This document shows, piece by piece, positions 4,665 to 5,090 of a DNA stretch of 5,090 nucleotides. Under the pieces are notes generated by a model. The model ran no database searches and was not told the DNA's origin. It was given only the letters and a program-made list of their open reading frames with translations. This DNA is from Methanolinea sp. (GTDB taxonomy: Archaea; Halobacteriota; Methanomicrobia; Methanomicrobiales; Methanospirillaceae). The translations under genes were made by a program, and so were the position numbers. The stretch covers positions 1 to 5,090 of the forward strand of contig DUGV01000301.1 in the NCBI GenBank assembly GCA_013331225.1. The letters are read 5' to 3'. Position 1 is the stretch's first letter; every line of letters starts with the position of its first letter.

Positions 4665-5090
4665 ATGAAAAAAATGAGACGACTACGACTGTTATTGATA
4701 CTCCTGCTCCTCGCAGTTGTGCCCCTCTCCCCGGTATCCGGTTCCGGGACCTGGGGGGTTGTTGCTGCGTGGGGTGCAGAAGGCGACGGGGCCGGGGAAT
4801 TCTCCGGTCCGTACGGGATCGCGGTCGACGAGAGCGGGGAGATGATCTACATCGTCGACGAGAGCAACCACCGGGTCCAGGTATTCGACGCACACGGCAC
4901 GTACCGGGCGATGTGGGGGGAGCCCGGGTACGATGCGGGCGGTGAGTTTAACCACCCGACCGGCATTGCGATTGCGCCCTCCTGGACCGTGTACGTGGTG
5001 GACAACTACAACCACCGGGTCCAGGCCTTCGACCGGAATGGAGGGTTCCAGCACTTCTGGGGCTCCTACGGAACGGGCGAGGGGGAGTTC
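4665..5090 (+). CDS. Exported NHL-repeat beta-propeller protein, 5' part (142 aa visible)
   Basis: The gene is open to the window edge. A signal peptide comes first: basic KKMRRLR, then a leucine-rich core (LLLILLLLAVVPL, about residues 9-21) and likely cleavage near G26. Two NHL repeats of about 48 residues follow, each with an EF(x)xPxGIA start, a strand VYVVD- or IYIVD-like, the NHRVQ turn and a closing FD (residues 46-75 and 95-123). A third repeat begins with GEGEF at 138-142. NHL repeats are propeller blades; a working propeller has about six, so at least half of the protein lies beyond the window. Such methanogen proteins are secreted or cell-surface and are thought to mediate binding, but the partner is unknown. 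AGGGAG (4657-4662) lies 2 bases before the ATG at 4665 and 11 before the ATG at 4674, so either start is possible and the signal peptide is kept in both. Confidence 0.88.
   Translation, partial: MKKMRRLRLLLILLLLAVVPLSPVSGSGTWGVVAAWGAEGDGAGEFSGPYGIAVDESGEMIYIVDESNHRVQVFDAHGTYRAMWGEPGYDAGGEFNHPTGIAIAPSWTVYVVDNYNHRVQAFDRNGGFQHFWGSYGTGEGEF
4866..5025 (+). repeat. Nucleotide-level repeat within the NHL blades
   Basis: The 16-base sequence AACCACCGGGTCCAGG occurs at 4866-4881 and again at 5010-5025, exactly 144 bases (48 codons) apart, encoding the NHRVQ turn in each blade. Identity at third codon positions suggests recent blade duplication or gene conversion. Confidence 0.6.

Overview
The window most likely comes from a methanogenic archaeon of the Methanomicrobiales type. 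This is inferred from archaeal promoter boxes (TTTATATA) in AT-rich spacers, T-tract terminators without classical hairpins, G-rich ribosome sites of the GGAGG/GGTG kind, GC-rich genes, and the families present: a Cache-domain lipoprotein, an NHL-repeat secreted protein and a methanogen-type class I methyltransferase remnant. No rRNA, tRNA, CRISPR array, intact insertion sequence or transposase was found.

Layout. Positions 93-290 encode a 65-residue zinc-ribbon-like protein. Positions 291-673 hold no gene but contain several short perfect hairpins and then a very AT-rich block with two consensus TATA boxes. The second box is placed so that the 112-residue orphan ORF at 674-1012 would be transcribed almost leaderless. 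A T-tract terminator follows, then a second coding-like stretch (1064-1273) with a usable start only at 1148/1151. Positions 1274-1665 show nothing convincing. On the minus strand, 2167 to 1666 is a hicA-hicB toxin-antitoxin pair, toxin first, overlapping by a few bases. Further right, also on the minus strand, a 282-residue lipoprotein with a double Cache (PDC-like) sensor fold runs from 3260 to 2412.

From about 3261 the sense switches to plus. A 200-base divergent promoter region separates the lipoprotein from a secreted 167-residue protein of unknown family (3462-3965). Immediately after its stop lies the C-terminal half of a class I SAM-dependent methyltransferase, broken by two single-base insertions and lacking the SAM-binding half (about 3977-4407). 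A possible gene fragment lies on the minus strand around 4390-4599, then a C10T6 homopolymer with a hairpin. At 4665 an exported NHL-repeat beta-propeller protein begins and runs off the window.

Taken together this looks like an accessory, gene-poor region: small orphan ORFs, a toxin-antitoxin module, decayed gene ends, and three exported or surface-anchored proteins (sensor lipoprotein, unknown secreted protein, NHL protein). No new multi-gene system can be demonstrated. The most concrete unusual points are the methyltransferase remnant, the leaderless orphan gene with its downstream coding-like stretch, and the divergent lipoprotein/secreted-protein pair.
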